Shown: one piece after another, positions 1-8,988 of the stretch
Layout: every line of letters starts with the position of its first letter
Position numbering within the stretch: position 1 is the stretch's first letter
DNA from: Streptomyces rugosispiralis
Lineage (GTDB): Bacteria; Actinomycetota; Actinomycetes; Streptomycetales; Streptomycetaceae
Assembly (NCBI RefSeq): GCF_024505145.1
Contig: NZ_JANIAA010000041.1
Coordinates: 1-64,000, forward strand
Length of the DNA stretch: 64,000 bases
Direction: 5' to 3'
Notes under the pieces: generated by a model
Databases searched by the model: none
What the model saw: the letters and a program-made list of their open reading frames with translations, nothing else
What the model was told of the DNA's origin: nothing
Translations under genes and position numbers: made by a program

Positions 1-286
1 CACGGTCAACCTGACCGGCCACTTCTTCTGCGAACCCACGACAACAGTCCTGTCTGGCCGAAGGGAAGGAATCTGCCAGATACCAGCCTCCCACCCAGAC
101 ATGCCATAACTAAGCAGCGACAGCCTACTAGGACCTTGTCGTTCTCGATCTCGTCTGCGAACGCGTCCGCCCCATCCAAGCCCACCCGACGGGGAACGAC
201 CTCTCCCGCTGCCGTCCGCGTCCGCGCTCACCAGCACGTGATCCGTGCATCAGGATCGAAGTGCCATACCATGCTATGGTTGATGT
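1..286. other. Left edge, no supported gene
   Basis: I see no convincing reading frame in the first 286 bases. The reverse-strand frame that covers the area continues through the antitoxin gene as an antisense shadow. The final 25 bases before the antitoxin start hold a near-palindrome that is listed separately. A gene cut by the window edge cannot be excluded. Confidence 0.5.
264..279. promoter_or_regulatory. Near-perfect 16-bp palindrome, probable TA operator
   Basis: CCATACCATGCTATGG is symmetric at 14 of 16 positions and ends 7 bp before the antitoxin ATG. Ribbon-helix-helix antitoxins usually repress their own operon by binding palindromes that overlap the promoter, so I infer an autoregulatory operator. 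The short distance to the ATG leaves little room for a leader or ribosome binding site. Confidence 0.5.
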
Positions 287-553
287 ATGGCTACCAAGAA
301 GGTGACTATCACTCTCGACGAATCCCTGGTCGAAGCCCTGGCCAGAGCCGCTGAGGAAGAAGGCATCCCACTCTCCCGCCTCGTCGCCGGAGCAGCCGAA
401 CGCGAACTGCGCCTGCGGGCCGGCCGGGCCGTCATCCGGGAGTGGCAGGCCGAACACGGCGCCTTCACCCTGGAAGAACTCGCCGCCGCCCGCGCGGACC
501 TGGCCGCCGCCGATGCCGAGTACCTCAGCGGTTCGGGAGCCTCGGCCGCGTGA
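287..553 (+). CDS. VapB/CopG-like ribbon-helix-helix antitoxin
   Basis: 88 aa. The N-terminus (KKVTITLDESLVEALARAA, about residues 4-22) has the beta-strand-helix pattern of a ribbon-helix-helix DNA-binding domain. The acidic, Ala-rich C-terminal half would wrap the partner toxin. It overlaps the downstream PIN gene by 4 bases (GTGA), the usual coupling of antitoxin and toxin. The ATG at 287 is the only start that preserves the whole ribbon-helix-helix domain. It should bind and neutralise the PIN protein, and the complex should repress the promoter through the palindrome just upstream. Family assignment rests on sequence pattern and operon context. Confidence 0.8.
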   Translation: MATKKVTITLDESLVEALARAAEEEGIPLSRLVAGAAERELRLRAGRAVIREWQAEHGAFTLEELAAARADLAAADAEYLSGSGASAA

Positions 554-942
554 ACATCCCCTACCTATATGACGCCGGGGCACTCATCGCCATCGACAAC
601 GACGACCGACGCATGTGGGCTCGCCACAGCCTGGCCCTCGACGACGGCCGGGACATCCACGTCCCGGCCGTCGTCGTCAGCCAGGCATGGCGGGACTCCC
701 GCCGCCAGGTCAGACTCGGCAAGTTTCTCGCCGGGTGCCACGTCGTATCCGTCGGCCTCGAAACCGCCAAAGCCGCAGGCATCCTCTGCGGCAAGGCCGG
801 CACCTCCGACATCGTCGACGCCACCGTCGTGACCATGGCAGCCAGCCTTGGCGCCATCATCTGGACTTCGGACCCGAACGACATCCGCACTCTCATCGAC
901 GCCCAGGACATCAAACCCGCCCCGGTCATCCGCACCGTCTGA
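550..942 (+). CDS. PIN-domain toxin, VapC-like ribonuclease
   Basis: 130 aa from GTG 550, which overlaps the antitoxin stop as GTGA. The PIN-domain acidic residues are visible as D8 (YLYDAG), D87 and D90 (TSDIVDA) and D108 (WTSDPND). The family usually places a second acidic residue near position 45; here it is a glutamine (VVSQAWRD). VapC toxins are Mg-dependent endoribonucleases that cut tRNA or rRNA and arrest growth when antitoxin is lost. The Gln may be a subfamily trait or may reduce activity. Co-transcription with the upstream antitoxin is expected. Confidence 0.8.
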   Translation: MNIPYLYDAGALIAIDNDDRRMWARHSLALDDGRDIHVPAVVVSQAWRDSRRQVRLGKFLAGCHVVSVGLETAKAAGILCGKAGTSDIVDATVVTMAASLGAIIWTSDPNDIRTLIDAQDIKPAPVIRTV

Positions 943-1119
943 CCACCGATGACCAGCCAGCCAGCACAAGGCCTCGTAAGCGGAACGCCGTTGCCGCGGA
1001 CCTCGCTCAGTAAAGTGAGTGAACCCGTCCAGTGATCCCATTCGGCGCTGATCGTCACAGAAGCGCGAAAGAAGGCCGCCAGCCGTTCATGGCTCATATC
1101 ACGACATGAAGACTTAAGG

Positions 1120-2109
1120 TTAATTTTCGCCGACGTGAGCCGCCCCGTTTTCCACGTCATCAAGGTGGACGATGATATCCGCAATGTCCAGTGAGTGCAT
1201 CAAGGCCTTCGTAGGCACCTGGATGCTGCTCCCCATGCGCGTGGTCAGGCAGGGGAAAGATCCCGATCGCACCATTCGGTAAGCGGTGGTTTTGGCGATT
1301 CCTAACGCTTCGGCAGCGGCCGGAAGGGCAACGAATTTCGGGTAGAAGTCGGAGATGTAGTAATAGTAATTACAGCCACTAACCCACGTGCGGGCCAGCA
1401 TGGTTTCCGTCGCGAGGACGTCTCGCAAGCCTGGGCGATGCCCCGACCGAAGGTCGTCGTGGTACCGGTTAACTGCTTGAATGAGGCCGTACCTCTGCCA
1501 TTGCGCCCCCATGCGCTCGCCCCTAATTTGCTCGGCGACAGCGGGATCCCTCAGATCGGCGTCGCGAATAATCGAAGATGCCTTCAGCGCGGAGTCCATA
1601 AAGGTTTCTTCAAATATCAACAGGGCTTCTATCTCGCCGGTCGAACTTTCATTTTCATGAATATTCGCACGCCGATAGGCGGCCTTGATGGCCGCCTTGA
1701 CCATCAATGTCGGGACCTCTCGAGGAGGAACACCCTGCGCCGTCTTCTCCCAAGCATTAAGGGCAGCTTCGAACATGTCCGATCGAACATCCTCTAAATC
1801 ACAATAGAATTCTCGGGAGATCAACCAAGAGCGCGCCCGAAGGAAAGGGACGAGGCAGTCCACAATGATCATCCGCCACTTGTTATTGCCGTGCATGTCA
1901 GACATGCGCCCCATGGCAACCATGGACTCCCACAACTGAGACGGTTTCCGCGCTGCCCGTGCGACTACAGCCTGGGAGCGAAACTTCGCATAGTCCGGGT
2001 GCCGCTTGATCTGGCATTCTCGCGTGTCGTCCACGTGTACGCAGACCGGCGCTTCGCCGCAAACACGACGGACATACGCTGCTACGCAGTCAAAGACGTC
2101 GGGCACCAT
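1120..2109 (-). CDS. Orphan protein with C-terminal excisionase-like HTH and sigma-like middle
   Basis: 329 aa. I chose ATG 2109 because GGAGG sits 4 bases upstream; an in-frame start at 2193 has no such site. Residues around 255-300 (AEALGIAKTTAYRMVRSG) look like the winged helix-turn-helix of excisionases and MerR-type proteins. A segment near residues 100-150 (CDLEDVRSDMFEAALNAWEK, then AAIKAAYRRA) resembles region 2 of sigma-70 factors, which is only an impression. Codon use is less GC-biased than the neighbours (many AAT, TAT, AAA), which points to recent acquisition. There is no recombinase beside it. It could be a regulator left from an integrative element. Confidence 0.55.
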   Translation of the reverse strand: MVPDVFDCVAAYVRRVCGEAPVCVHVDDTRECQIKRHPDYAKFRSQAVVARAARKPSQLWESMVAMGRMSDMHGNNKWRMIIVDCLVPFLRARSWLISREFYCDLEDVRSDMFEAALNAWEKTAQGVPPREVPTLMVKAAIKAAYRRANIHENESSTGEIEALLIFEETFMDSALKASSIIRDADLRDPAVAEQIRGERMGAQWQRYGLIQAVNRYHDDLRSGHRPGLRDVLATETMLARTWVSGCNYYYYISDFYPKFVALPAAAEALGIAKTTAYRMVRSGSFPCLTTRMGSSIQVPTKALMHSLDIADIIVHLDDVENGAAHVGEN

Positions 2110-2689
2110 CTGTCCTCCGAAGTTCAATCTCTGAGGTTCAGCAGGATATGAGGCGCCGCGCGGTCGTTCGACCTGAGAACAGATGACCGCCAAATCTGTT
2201 CACCATTGCCACTTGCGAGTGATGATTGCGGCAAAAGTTGGCGGAGTTCCTTTCGGGTTGGACAGAGCTTCGCGGCTCACCACCGCTCCGCGACATGAGA
2301 AGGAGCGCACTGCTACTCCGCGGCTATCGGGGTTGCCATTCCCGTACAAGGTCTTCCGGCCTCCAGGGTTGGGCTCTTCCGCGCGCTCCTACTGGAGTCG
2401 CGGGACGTCCGGCCTGCGCCAACTGCCAGACGCCGTGAACCTCGTGGGCTTGGGCGATCGGCACGCTTCCACAGCCTTTCGCACGAATAAGCTCTGGCTC
2501 GGCAGCCTGCTCTTCCTGCGCCGCGATCTCATCGAGGGCTTCGCCGGTGATCGCCGGATCATGCAGGTGGCACGAGCAGATCTGCCCATCACGCCAACAT
2601 GGATACGACGAAGGGGTCGAGCCCACGAGAGGGCTCGACCCCGGATACGCACGTCAAACCAATGGCATTAACGTACCGCAACGCCGCGA
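2110..2689. other. 580-bp spacer with no supported gene
   Basis: Besides the ychF terminator at 2613-2642, I see no convincing gene. A 100-codon minus-strand frame (2324-2626, GTG start) exists, but its start lies inside the terminator hairpin, and it has no clear ribosome binding site or recognisable domain. The spacer marks the boundary between the accessory left edge and the conserved ychF region, and may hold decayed sequence. Confidence 0.5.
2613..2642 (-). terminator. ychF terminator hairpin
   Basis: GGGGTCGAGCCC, a 6-base loop and the exact complement form a perfect 12-bp stem. It lies about 48 bp past the ychF stop on the minus strand and has no long U-tract, as is typical for Streptomyces. 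Confidence 0.8.
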
Positions 2690-3778
<1,089 letters not shown>

Positions 3779-3980
3779 GTTGACGACTTCCCGTAGCTTC
3801 CCGTGGCGGGGATGTGAGGACCGATGACGGGCCCCGGTGGAGCCGGGGCCGGTCCACCAGTCTACGGGGCCGCCCTCGATCACCCGGCCGGGCCGACAAT
3901 CGGTCGAACACACTGCCAAGGTCCTGCGAAGGGCGTGTCCAAGACCGGATTCTCGCCCTTCGGCGACCTACGTTGGTCGG

Positions 3981-4649
3981 GTGGAGCATTACAGCACGCG
4001 TACGCCCCGCCGCGCGGCGGCGCCACCGCCCCGCCCGGCCGCGGACGACACGTATCCGGGACGGGGCAGAAGCACGGGTCAGAGCCGGGGGCGGCCCGGC
4101 GGCGCGGCCAGGGCACCCCGGCCCGCCGCACGCCGTACGGGGCCGTCCGGAGCGGCCGCGGCGCTGCCCGCCGTCCTGCGGCGGGCCCGCGGGCTGTCCC
4201 TCCCCGATCCCCGGCTGACCGGACTGGGCGCGGGGCTGCTGACCACGCTCGCCATGCTGGGCATCGGCTGCCTGGACGCGCTGCTGCTCTCCGGCTCGCC
4301 CACCGTCTACAGCGTGCTCTTCCTGCCCGCCTGCGCGGCCTGCGGGCTGTGGGTGCGGCCCGCCGATCTGCTGGCGGCGCCGGTGACGGCGCCGCTGGCC
4401 TATACGGTCGGGCTGCTGCCGATCAACGAGGGCTCGGCGGGCTTCAGCGGACAGGCGGTGGGGGTGTTCACCGCGCTGTCGCTGCAGGCCGGCTGGCTCT
4501 ACGCGGGGACGCTGCTGACCGTGTTGATCGTGCTCGTACGGCGGGCCGTGCTGGTCACCCGGCGGCGCCGGCAGCAGCGGCCGCGGCCATCCCGGCACCC
4601 ACGATCCCCGCGTTGTTCTGAAGCTGCGCCGGTACGATCTCGGCCCTGA
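3981..4649 (+). CDS. DUF6542 membrane protein
   Basis: 222 aa from GTG 3981. About 75 residues of Arg/Pro/Ala-rich cytoplasmic leader precede four hydrophobic segments (LGAGLLTTLAMLGIGCLDAL, SVLFLPACAACGLWV, LLAAPVTAPLAYTVGLLP and GWLYAGTLLTVLIVLV). This pattern, with the PTVYSVLFLPACAACG-like core, matches the actinobacterial DUF6542 family of unknown function. The last 95 bases overlap the convergent ppgK gene, so the basic C-terminal tail is encoded antisense to ppgK. The start is uncertain because no strong ribosome binding site precedes it; an in-frame GTG or ATG upstream is possible. Confidence 0.7.
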   Translation: MEHYSTRTPRRAAAPPPRPAADDTYPGRGRSTGQSRGRPGGAARAPRPAARRTGPSGAAAALPAVLRRARGLSLPDPRLTGLGAGLLTTLAMLGIGCLDALLLSGSPTVYSVLFLPACAACGLWVRPADLLAAPVTAPLAYTVGLLPINEGSAGFSGQAVGVFTALSLQAGWLYAGTLLTVLIVLVRRAVLVTRRRRQQRPRPSRHPRSPRCSEAAPVRSRP

Positions 4650-5310
4650 CACCCTCGATCAGCGGCAGGAACTTGTCCGCCTTACGGCTCACACCGCCGC
4701 CCAGCACGAACAGCTCGGGAGAGAAGAGCATCTCCAGGTGATGGAGGTACTTCTGCACCCGGCGCGCCCAGTGCGACCAGCTGAGGTCGTGGTCGTCCTT
4801 GACCTTGGTGGAGGCCCGCTTCTCCGCCTCGTGGCCGTCCAGCTCCAGATGGCCCAGTTCGGTGTTGGTGAGCAGATGGCCGTCGGTGAAGACCGCGCTG
4901 CCGATGCCGGTGCCGAGGGTGAGCACGATCACGGTGCCCTTGACACCGCGGGCGGCGCCGAACGTCGCCTCCGCGACCCCGGCCGCGTCCGCGTCGTTCA
5001 GCACCGTGACCGGGCAGTCCAGCCGCTCGGCGAGGCGCGACGCCAGATCGGTGCCGATCCAGCTCTTGTCGACATTCGCGGCGGTAAGGGTGACACCGTC
5101 CTTCACCACGCCCGGGAAGGTCACCCCGACCGGCCGCCCGGACCAGTCGAAGTGCCGGACGACCTCCACCACACCGTCCAGGACCGCCTCGGGCGTGGAC
5201 GGATGCGGGGTGAGCACCTTATGGCGCTCTTCGGCGAGCTCACCCCGGTCCAGGTCCACCGGGGCGCCCTTGATGCCGGAACCGCCGATGTCGATGCCGA
5301 ACACCTTCAT
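4555..5310 (-). CDS. ppgK: Polyphosphate glucokinase
   Basis: 251 aa from ATG 5310, preceded by GGGGGC at 8 bases. ROK-type sugar kinase signatures are present: the phosphate-binding DIGGSGIKGA at residues 7-16, LNDADAAG with the catalytic Asp, and LTLGTGIGSA. The enzyme phosphorylates glucose to glucose-6-phosphate using polyphosphate or ATP, and is a major glucose kinase in actinobacteria. An upstream in-frame GTG at 5346 overlaps the ispH stop as GTGA, so translational coupling to ispH with an extra 12 residues is possible. The gene is probably co-transcribed with ispH. Confidence 0.93.
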   Translation of the reverse strand: MKVFGIDIGGSGIKGAPVDLDRGELAEERHKVLTPHPSTPEAVLDGVVEVVRHFDWSGRPVGVTFPGVVKDGVTLTAANVDKSWIGTDLASRLAERLDCPVTVLNDADAAGVAEATFGAARGVKGTVIVLTLGTGIGSAVFTDGHLLTNTELGHLELDGHEAEKRASTKVKDDHDLSWSHWARRVQKYLHHLEMLFSPELFVLGGGVSRKADKFLPLIEGVRAEIVPAQLQNNAGIVGAGMAAAAAAGAAG

Positions 5311-5342
5311 CGCGGACGCCCCCGTGTCCCCCTGGCCGTACG

Positions 5343-6380
5343 TCACCGCTGCGGTCCCTCGGTCCGGCCGGCGGCCGCCGGTGCCTCCCGCTCACCGGAG
5401 GACACCGCGGCGGCCTCGGCCCGCAGGTCCCGGCGCAGCTCCTTGGGCAGCGAGAAGGTCAGCGACTCCTGCATGGGCTGGACGACCTCGACATCGCCGA
5501 AGCCGCGCTCGGACAGCCACTCCAGGACGCCCTCGACGAGCACGTCCGGAACGGAGGCGCCCGAGGTCACGCCGACCGTGGTGACGCCCTCCAGCCACGC
5601 CTCGTCGATCTCGCTCGCGTAGTCGACCAGATGGCCCGCCTTGGCGCCCGCGCCGAGGGCGACCTCCACCAGCCGCACCGAGTTGGAGGAGTTCTTGGAG
5701 CCGACCACGATCACCAGGTCGGACTCGGCGGCCACCTGCTTGATGGCGGTCTGGCGGTTCTGCGTGGCGTAGCAGATGTCGTCGCTGGGCGGGCTGATGA
5801 GCTGCGGGAAGCGCTCCTTGAGCGCGTCCACGGTCTCCATGGTCTCGTCGACCGAGAGGGTGGTCTGGGAGAGCCAGACGACCTTGGACTCGTCCCGCAC
5901 CTCGACGTTCTTCACATCGTCGGGGCCGTCGACCAGGGTGATGTGCTCGGGGGCCTCACCGCTGGTGCCGATGACCTCCTCATGGCCTTCATGGCCGATC
6001 AGGAGGATGTCGTAGTCCTCCTTGGCGAACCGGACTGCTTCCTTGTGGACCTTGGTGACCAGGGGACAGGTGGCGTCGATGGTGGCCAGCTTGCGCGCGG
6101 CGGCCTCCTCGTGGACCACCGGCGCGACACCGTGCGCCGAGAAGATCACGATGGAGCCCTCGGGGACCTCCTCCGTCTCGTCGACGAAGATGGCGCCCTT
6201 CTTCTCCAGGGTCTGGACGACGTACTTGTTGTGGACGATCTCCTTGCGCACATAGATCGGCGCGCCGTACTGCTCCAGGGCCTTCTCGACGGCGATCACG
6301 GCACGGTCGACACCGGCACAGTAGCCACGGGGGGCCGCGAGCAGGACCCGGCGGGCGGAGGTTGCAGTCATGTCCCCCAT
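5343..6380 (-). CDS. ispH: 4-hydroxy-3-methylbut-2-enyl diphosphate reductase
   Basis: 345 aa from 6380, or 342 aa from the second ATG at 6371. The three cysteines that hold the iron-sulfur cluster are visible in PRGYCAGVDRAV, DATCPLVTKVHKE and DDICYATQNRQ, and the SAHGV histidine is present. IspH catalyses the last step of the MEP pathway, making isopentenyl and dimethylallyl diphosphate, the substrates of the cis-prenyltransferase at 43.8 kb. The C-terminus carries an extra 30-residue Ala/Glu-rich tail. The gene is divergent from xseA across a 26-bp tandem repeat and leads a probable ispH-ppgK operon. Confidence 0.95.
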   Translation of the reverse strand: MGDMTATSARRVLLAAPRGYCAGVDRAVIAVEKALEQYGAPIYVRKEIVHNKYVVQTLEKKGAIFVDETEEVPEGSIVIFSAHGVAPVVHEEAAARKLATIDATCPLVTKVHKEAVRFAKEDYDILLIGHEGHEEVIGTSGEAPEHITLVDGPDDVKNVEVRDESKVVWLSQTTLSVDETMETVDALKERFPQLISPPSDDICYATQNRQTAIKQVAAESDLVIVVGSKNSSNSVRLVEVALGAGAKAGHLVDYASEIDEAWLEGVTTVGVTSGASVPDVLVEGVLEWLSERGFGDVEVVQPMQESLTFSLPKELRRDLRAEAAAVSSGEREAPAAAGRTEGPQR

Positions 6381-6417
6381 GGTAGGGGCGATGGCCCCGG
6401 GGTCCGCCGGTGGTGGC

Positions 6418-6480
6418 CGACCCGTAGGTCTGTCGATGGTGACCGACCCGTGGGTCTGTCGATGGTGACCGACCCGTGCG
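6418..6480. repeat. 26-bp tandem repeat between ispH and xseA
   Basis: Two near-identical 26-bp units (6418-6443 and 6444-6469, one base different) begin CGACCCGT and end GATGGTGAC; a partial third unit follows. They fill the divergent ispH-xseA intergenic region, so they lie in or near both promoters. The repeated element may bind a regulator or may simply be a slippage product. Confidence 0.75.
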
Positions 6481-6541
6481 TCCGCCGGTCGTGGGGCGAC
6501 GACCCCCGCCGCTGTCGGTGGTGGCCGATACCCTCGCGGTC

Positions 6542-7762
6542 ATGGCTGTCAACACGTCCGCGGAGGCGCCGATCCCGGTCGGCGAGGTGTCCCGGCTGAT
6601 CGGGGGCTGGATCGACCGGCTCGGCGCGGTCTGGGTCGAGGGGCAGATCACCCAGCTGTCCCGGCGCCCGGGTGCCGGTGTGGTGTTCCTGACCCTGCGC
6701 GACCCCAGTTACGACATCTCGCTGACCGTCACCTGCTTCCGCGCCGTCTTCGACAAGATCGCGGACACGGTCACCGAGGGCGCGCGGGTCGTGGTGCACG
6801 CCAAGCCGGAGTGGTACGCGCCGCGGGGCCAGCTGTCCCTGCGGGCCGCCGAGATCCGCCCGGTGGGCGTGGGTGAACTGCTGGCGCGGCTCGAGCAGTT
6901 GAAGAAGGCGCTGGCGGCGGAGGGGCTGTTCGCCGCCGACCGTAAGAAGGCGCTGCCGTTTCTGCCGCAGCTGATAGGGCTGGTCTGCGGGCGCGCCTCG
7001 GCCGCCGAGCGCGATGTGCTGGAGAACGCGCGGCTGCGCTGGCCCGCCGTCCGCTTCGAGGTGCGCAATGTGGCCGTGCAGGGGGTGCACGCGGTGCCGC
7101 AGGTGATCGAGGCCGTCAAGGAGCTCGACGCGCTGCCGGAGGTGGACGTGATCGTGGTGGCGCGCGGCGGCGGCAGCGTGGAGGACCTGCTGCCGTTCTC
7201 GGACGAGCAGCTGATCCGGGCGGTGGCCGCGTGCCGTACGCCGGTGGTCTCCGCGATCGGCCATGAGCCGGACTCGCCGCTGCTGGACCTGGTCGCCGAT
7301 CTGCGCGCCTCCACGCCCACGGACGCGGCGAAGAAGATCGTGCCCGATGTGGGCGAGGAGCTGATGCGCGTCCAGCAGCTGCGGGAGCGGGCGCTGCGCA
7401 GTGTGCACGGGCTGCTGGACCGGGAGGAGCGGGGGCTGGCCGCCGCGCTGGCCCGGCCGTGCATGCGGGAGCCGCACCGCATGGTGGACGAGCGCGAGGA
7501 GCGGATCACGGCGGTGCTGGAGCGGGCCCGGCGCTGCCTGGGCCATCTGCTGGACCGGGCCGACTCCGAGCTGTCCCACACCCAGGCGCGGGTGGTGGCA
7601 CTCTCCCCCGCCGCGACGCTGCGCCGCGGCTATGCGGTGCTCCAGCACCCCGACGGCTCGGTGGTGCGGGCGGCCGAGGAGGTCGCGGAGGGCGAGGAGC
7701 TGCGGGCGCGGGTCTCCGAGGGCGAGTTCCGGGTGCGGGTCGCTGTCGGACCCGCTGAATAG
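6542..7762 (+). CDS. xseA: Exodeoxyribonuclease VII large subunit
   Basis: 406 aa from ATG 6542. It has an N-terminal OB-fold (VGEVSRLIGGWIDRLGAVWVEG), the catalytic exonuclease VII core with VIVVARGGGSVEDLLPF and SAIGHEPDSPLLDLVAD, and a C-terminal helical region ending in LRRGYAVLQHPDG. With XseB it forms the exonuclease that degrades single-stranded DNA in both directions to oligonucleotides. Most homologues read GHETD at the segment that is GHEPD here, so the Thr-Pro change may be an actinobacterial variant. xseB follows 10 bases downstream. Confidence 0.93.
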   Translation: MAVNTSAEAPIPVGEVSRLIGGWIDRLGAVWVEGQITQLSRRPGAGVVFLTLRDPSYDISLTVTCFRAVFDKIADTVTEGARVVVHAKPEWYAPRGQLSLRAAEIRPVGVGELLARLEQLKKALAAEGLFAADRKKALPFLPQLIGLVCGRASAAERDVLENARLRWPAVRFEVRNVAVQGVHAVPQVIEAVKELDALPEVDVIVVARGGGSVEDLLPFSDEQLIRAVAACRTPVVSAIGHEPDSPLLDLVADLRASTPTDAAKKIVPDVGEELMRVQQLRERALRSVHGLLDREERGLAAALARPCMREPHRMVDEREERITAVLERARRCLGHLLDRADSELSHTQARVVALSPAATLRRGYAVLQHPDGSVVRAAEEVAEGEELRARVSEGEFRVRVAVGPAE

Positions 7763-7772
7763 GGTGAGGGAT

Positions 7773-8069
7773 ATGGCGAAGACGGACGAGCAGACCGGGC
7801 AGACAGACGGGCAGGCCGGGCAGAGCGCGCGGGCGGAGACCACGCTCGGCTACGAGCAGGCGCGGGACGAGCTGGTCGAGGTGGTCCGCCGCCTGGAGGC
7901 GGGCGGCACCAGCCTGGAGGAGTCGCTCGCGCTCTGGGAGCGCGGCGAGGAGCTGGCGAAGGTCTGCCGCCACTGGCTGGAGGGCGCGCGGGCCCGGCTG
8001 GACGCGGCGCTGGCGGAGGACGACGGCACCGAAGGCGCCGAGGAGGCGGAGCGCGCCGGAGAGGGCTGA
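7773..8069 (+). CDS. xseB: Exodeoxyribonuclease VII small subunit
   Basis: 98 aa from ATG 7773, preceded by AGGGTGAGGG. The core LGYEQARDELVEVVRRLEAGG followed by LEESLALWERGEELAKVCRHWL is the conserved two-helix hairpin of XseB, which binds the coiled coil of XseA. The family is normally about 80 aa; here both ends carry extra polar residues (a Gln/Gly-rich N-terminus and an acidic C-terminus). It starts 10 bases after the xseA stop, so the two subunits are made from one mRNA. Confidence 0.92.
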   Translation: MAKTDEQTGQTDGQAGQSARAETTLGYEQARDELVEVVRRLEAGGTSLEESLALWERGEELAKVCRHWLEGARARLDAALAEDDGTEGAEEAERAGEG

Positions 8070-8131
8070 CCGTCCGGGCCCGGCCCGGACGTAGCCGCGT
8101 TGTGATTCGGAGCACCTTGCCCACCGCACGC

Positions 8132-8160
8132 CAACTTTTTAGTTGAACATTAATCTAAGC
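8132..8160. promoter_or_regulatory. AT-rich partial dyad before nitroreductase
   Basis: The short AT-rich stretch TTAGTTGAACATTAATCTAA stands out in a GC-rich background, with TTAG and CTAA at its ends and a TTGAAC half-site inside. It resembles operators of MarR-type regulators. It lies about 60 bp before the nitroreductase ATG, so a role in redox-responsive control is plausible but unproven. Confidence 0.35.
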
Positions 8161-8213
8161 GTCGTACAGTGGAGCCCGTCAGCGATATCACCGCTTATGC
8201 AGAGGTTTCTCCC

Positions 8214-8804
8214 ATGGCACTCGTTCTCGACCCCGCCGCTCAGGACCTGCTCTTCCGCGAGGCCCGCACCGCCAACACCTTCACCGATGAGCCGGTGACC
8301 GAGGAGCAGGTGCAGGCGATCTACGACCTGATCAAGTACGCGCCGACCGCGTTCAACCAGTCGCCGCTGCGTATCGTGCTGGTCCGCTCGCCCGAGGCCC
8401 GTGAGCGGCTGGTCCAGCACATGGCCGAGGGCAACCAGCCCAAGACCTCCACCGCCCCGCTGGTCGCGATCCTCGCCGCGGACAACGAGTTCCACGAGGA
8501 GCTGCCCGCGCTCTTCCCGCACTTCCCGCAGGCCAAGGACGTCTTCTTCGCCGAGCGTGACGCCCGTGAGCACGCCGCCGCGCTCAATGCCTCGCTGCAG
8601 GCCGGTTACTTCATCCTGGGCATCCGCGCCGCCGGTCTCGCCGCCGGCCCGATGACCGGTTTCGACCCGGCCGGGGTCCAGAAGGACTTCCTGGACGAGA
8701 ACCACACCCCGCTGATGGTCATCAACATCGGCAAGCCGGGCGAGGACGCCTGGTTCCCCCGTGGCCCCCGCCTGGACTACGACGACGTCATCACCACGGT
8801 CTGA
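8214..8804 (+). CDS. Nitroreductase, malonic semialdehyde reductase (RutE/HadB) type
   Basis: 196 aa from ATG 8214. The nitroreductase fold is visible as an N-terminal helix with RTANTFTD, then APTAFNQSPLRIVLV (FMN-binding) and a C-terminal GPMTGFDPAGV. This pattern is typical of the RutE/YdfN branch, which reduces malonic semialdehyde or quinone-like substrates with NAD(P)H using FMN. The physiological substrate here is unknown. An AT-rich dyad lies upstream and a hairpin downstream, so it appears monocistronic. Confidence 0.88.
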   Translation: MALVLDPAAQDLLFREARTANTFTDEPVTEEQVQAIYDLIKYAPTAFNQSPLRIVLVRSPEARERLVQHMAEGNQPKTSTAPLVAILAADNEFHEELPALFPHFPQAKDVFFAERDAREHAAALNASLQAGYFILGIRAAGLAAGPMTGFDPAGVQKDFLDENHTPLMVINIGKPGEDAWFPRGPRLDYDDVITTV

Positions 8805-8884
8805 GCGACGACTCGGTCACACTCGAACGCGCTTGGTCACACTCGAACGCGTTTGATGGCGCTTGATCGCGCTTGATCAACCAC

Positions 8885-8927
8885 GGGCCCTTGGTCCGGA
8901 CCGCCCGGCGGCCCGGACCCAGGGCCC
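8885..8927. terminator. Bidirectional hairpin after nitroreductase and DUF4245
   Basis: GGGCCCTTGGTCCGG pairs with CCGGACCCAGGGCCC with one mismatch around a 13-base loop. It sits between two convergent genes and could stop both transcripts. Confidence 0.7.
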
Positions 8928-8944
8928 CGGCCGTCACAAGGGCC

Positions 8945-8988
8945 GTCCCGCTCAGCCCTTCTTCTCGTCCCGCTCAGCCCTTCTTCTC
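8945..8988. repeat. 22-bp perfect tandem duplication at DUF4245 3' end
   Basis: Two identical 22-bp units (8945-8966 and 8967-8988) lie side by side. The right unit includes the last codons and stop of the DUF4245 gene; the left unit is a non-coding copy immediately past the stop. Slippage or a recent local duplication would explain it. Confidence 0.85.

Noticed and set aside
128..583. Reverse-strand 151-codon frame over the antitoxin gene
   Set aside because: It is antisense to the ribbon-helix-helix gene, has no ribosome binding site and no known domain; it reflects GC-rich codon structure.
2324..2626. 100-codon minus-strand frame in the gap before ychF
   Set aside because: Its GTG start lies in the ychF terminator stem and it has no ribosome binding site or recognisable domain.
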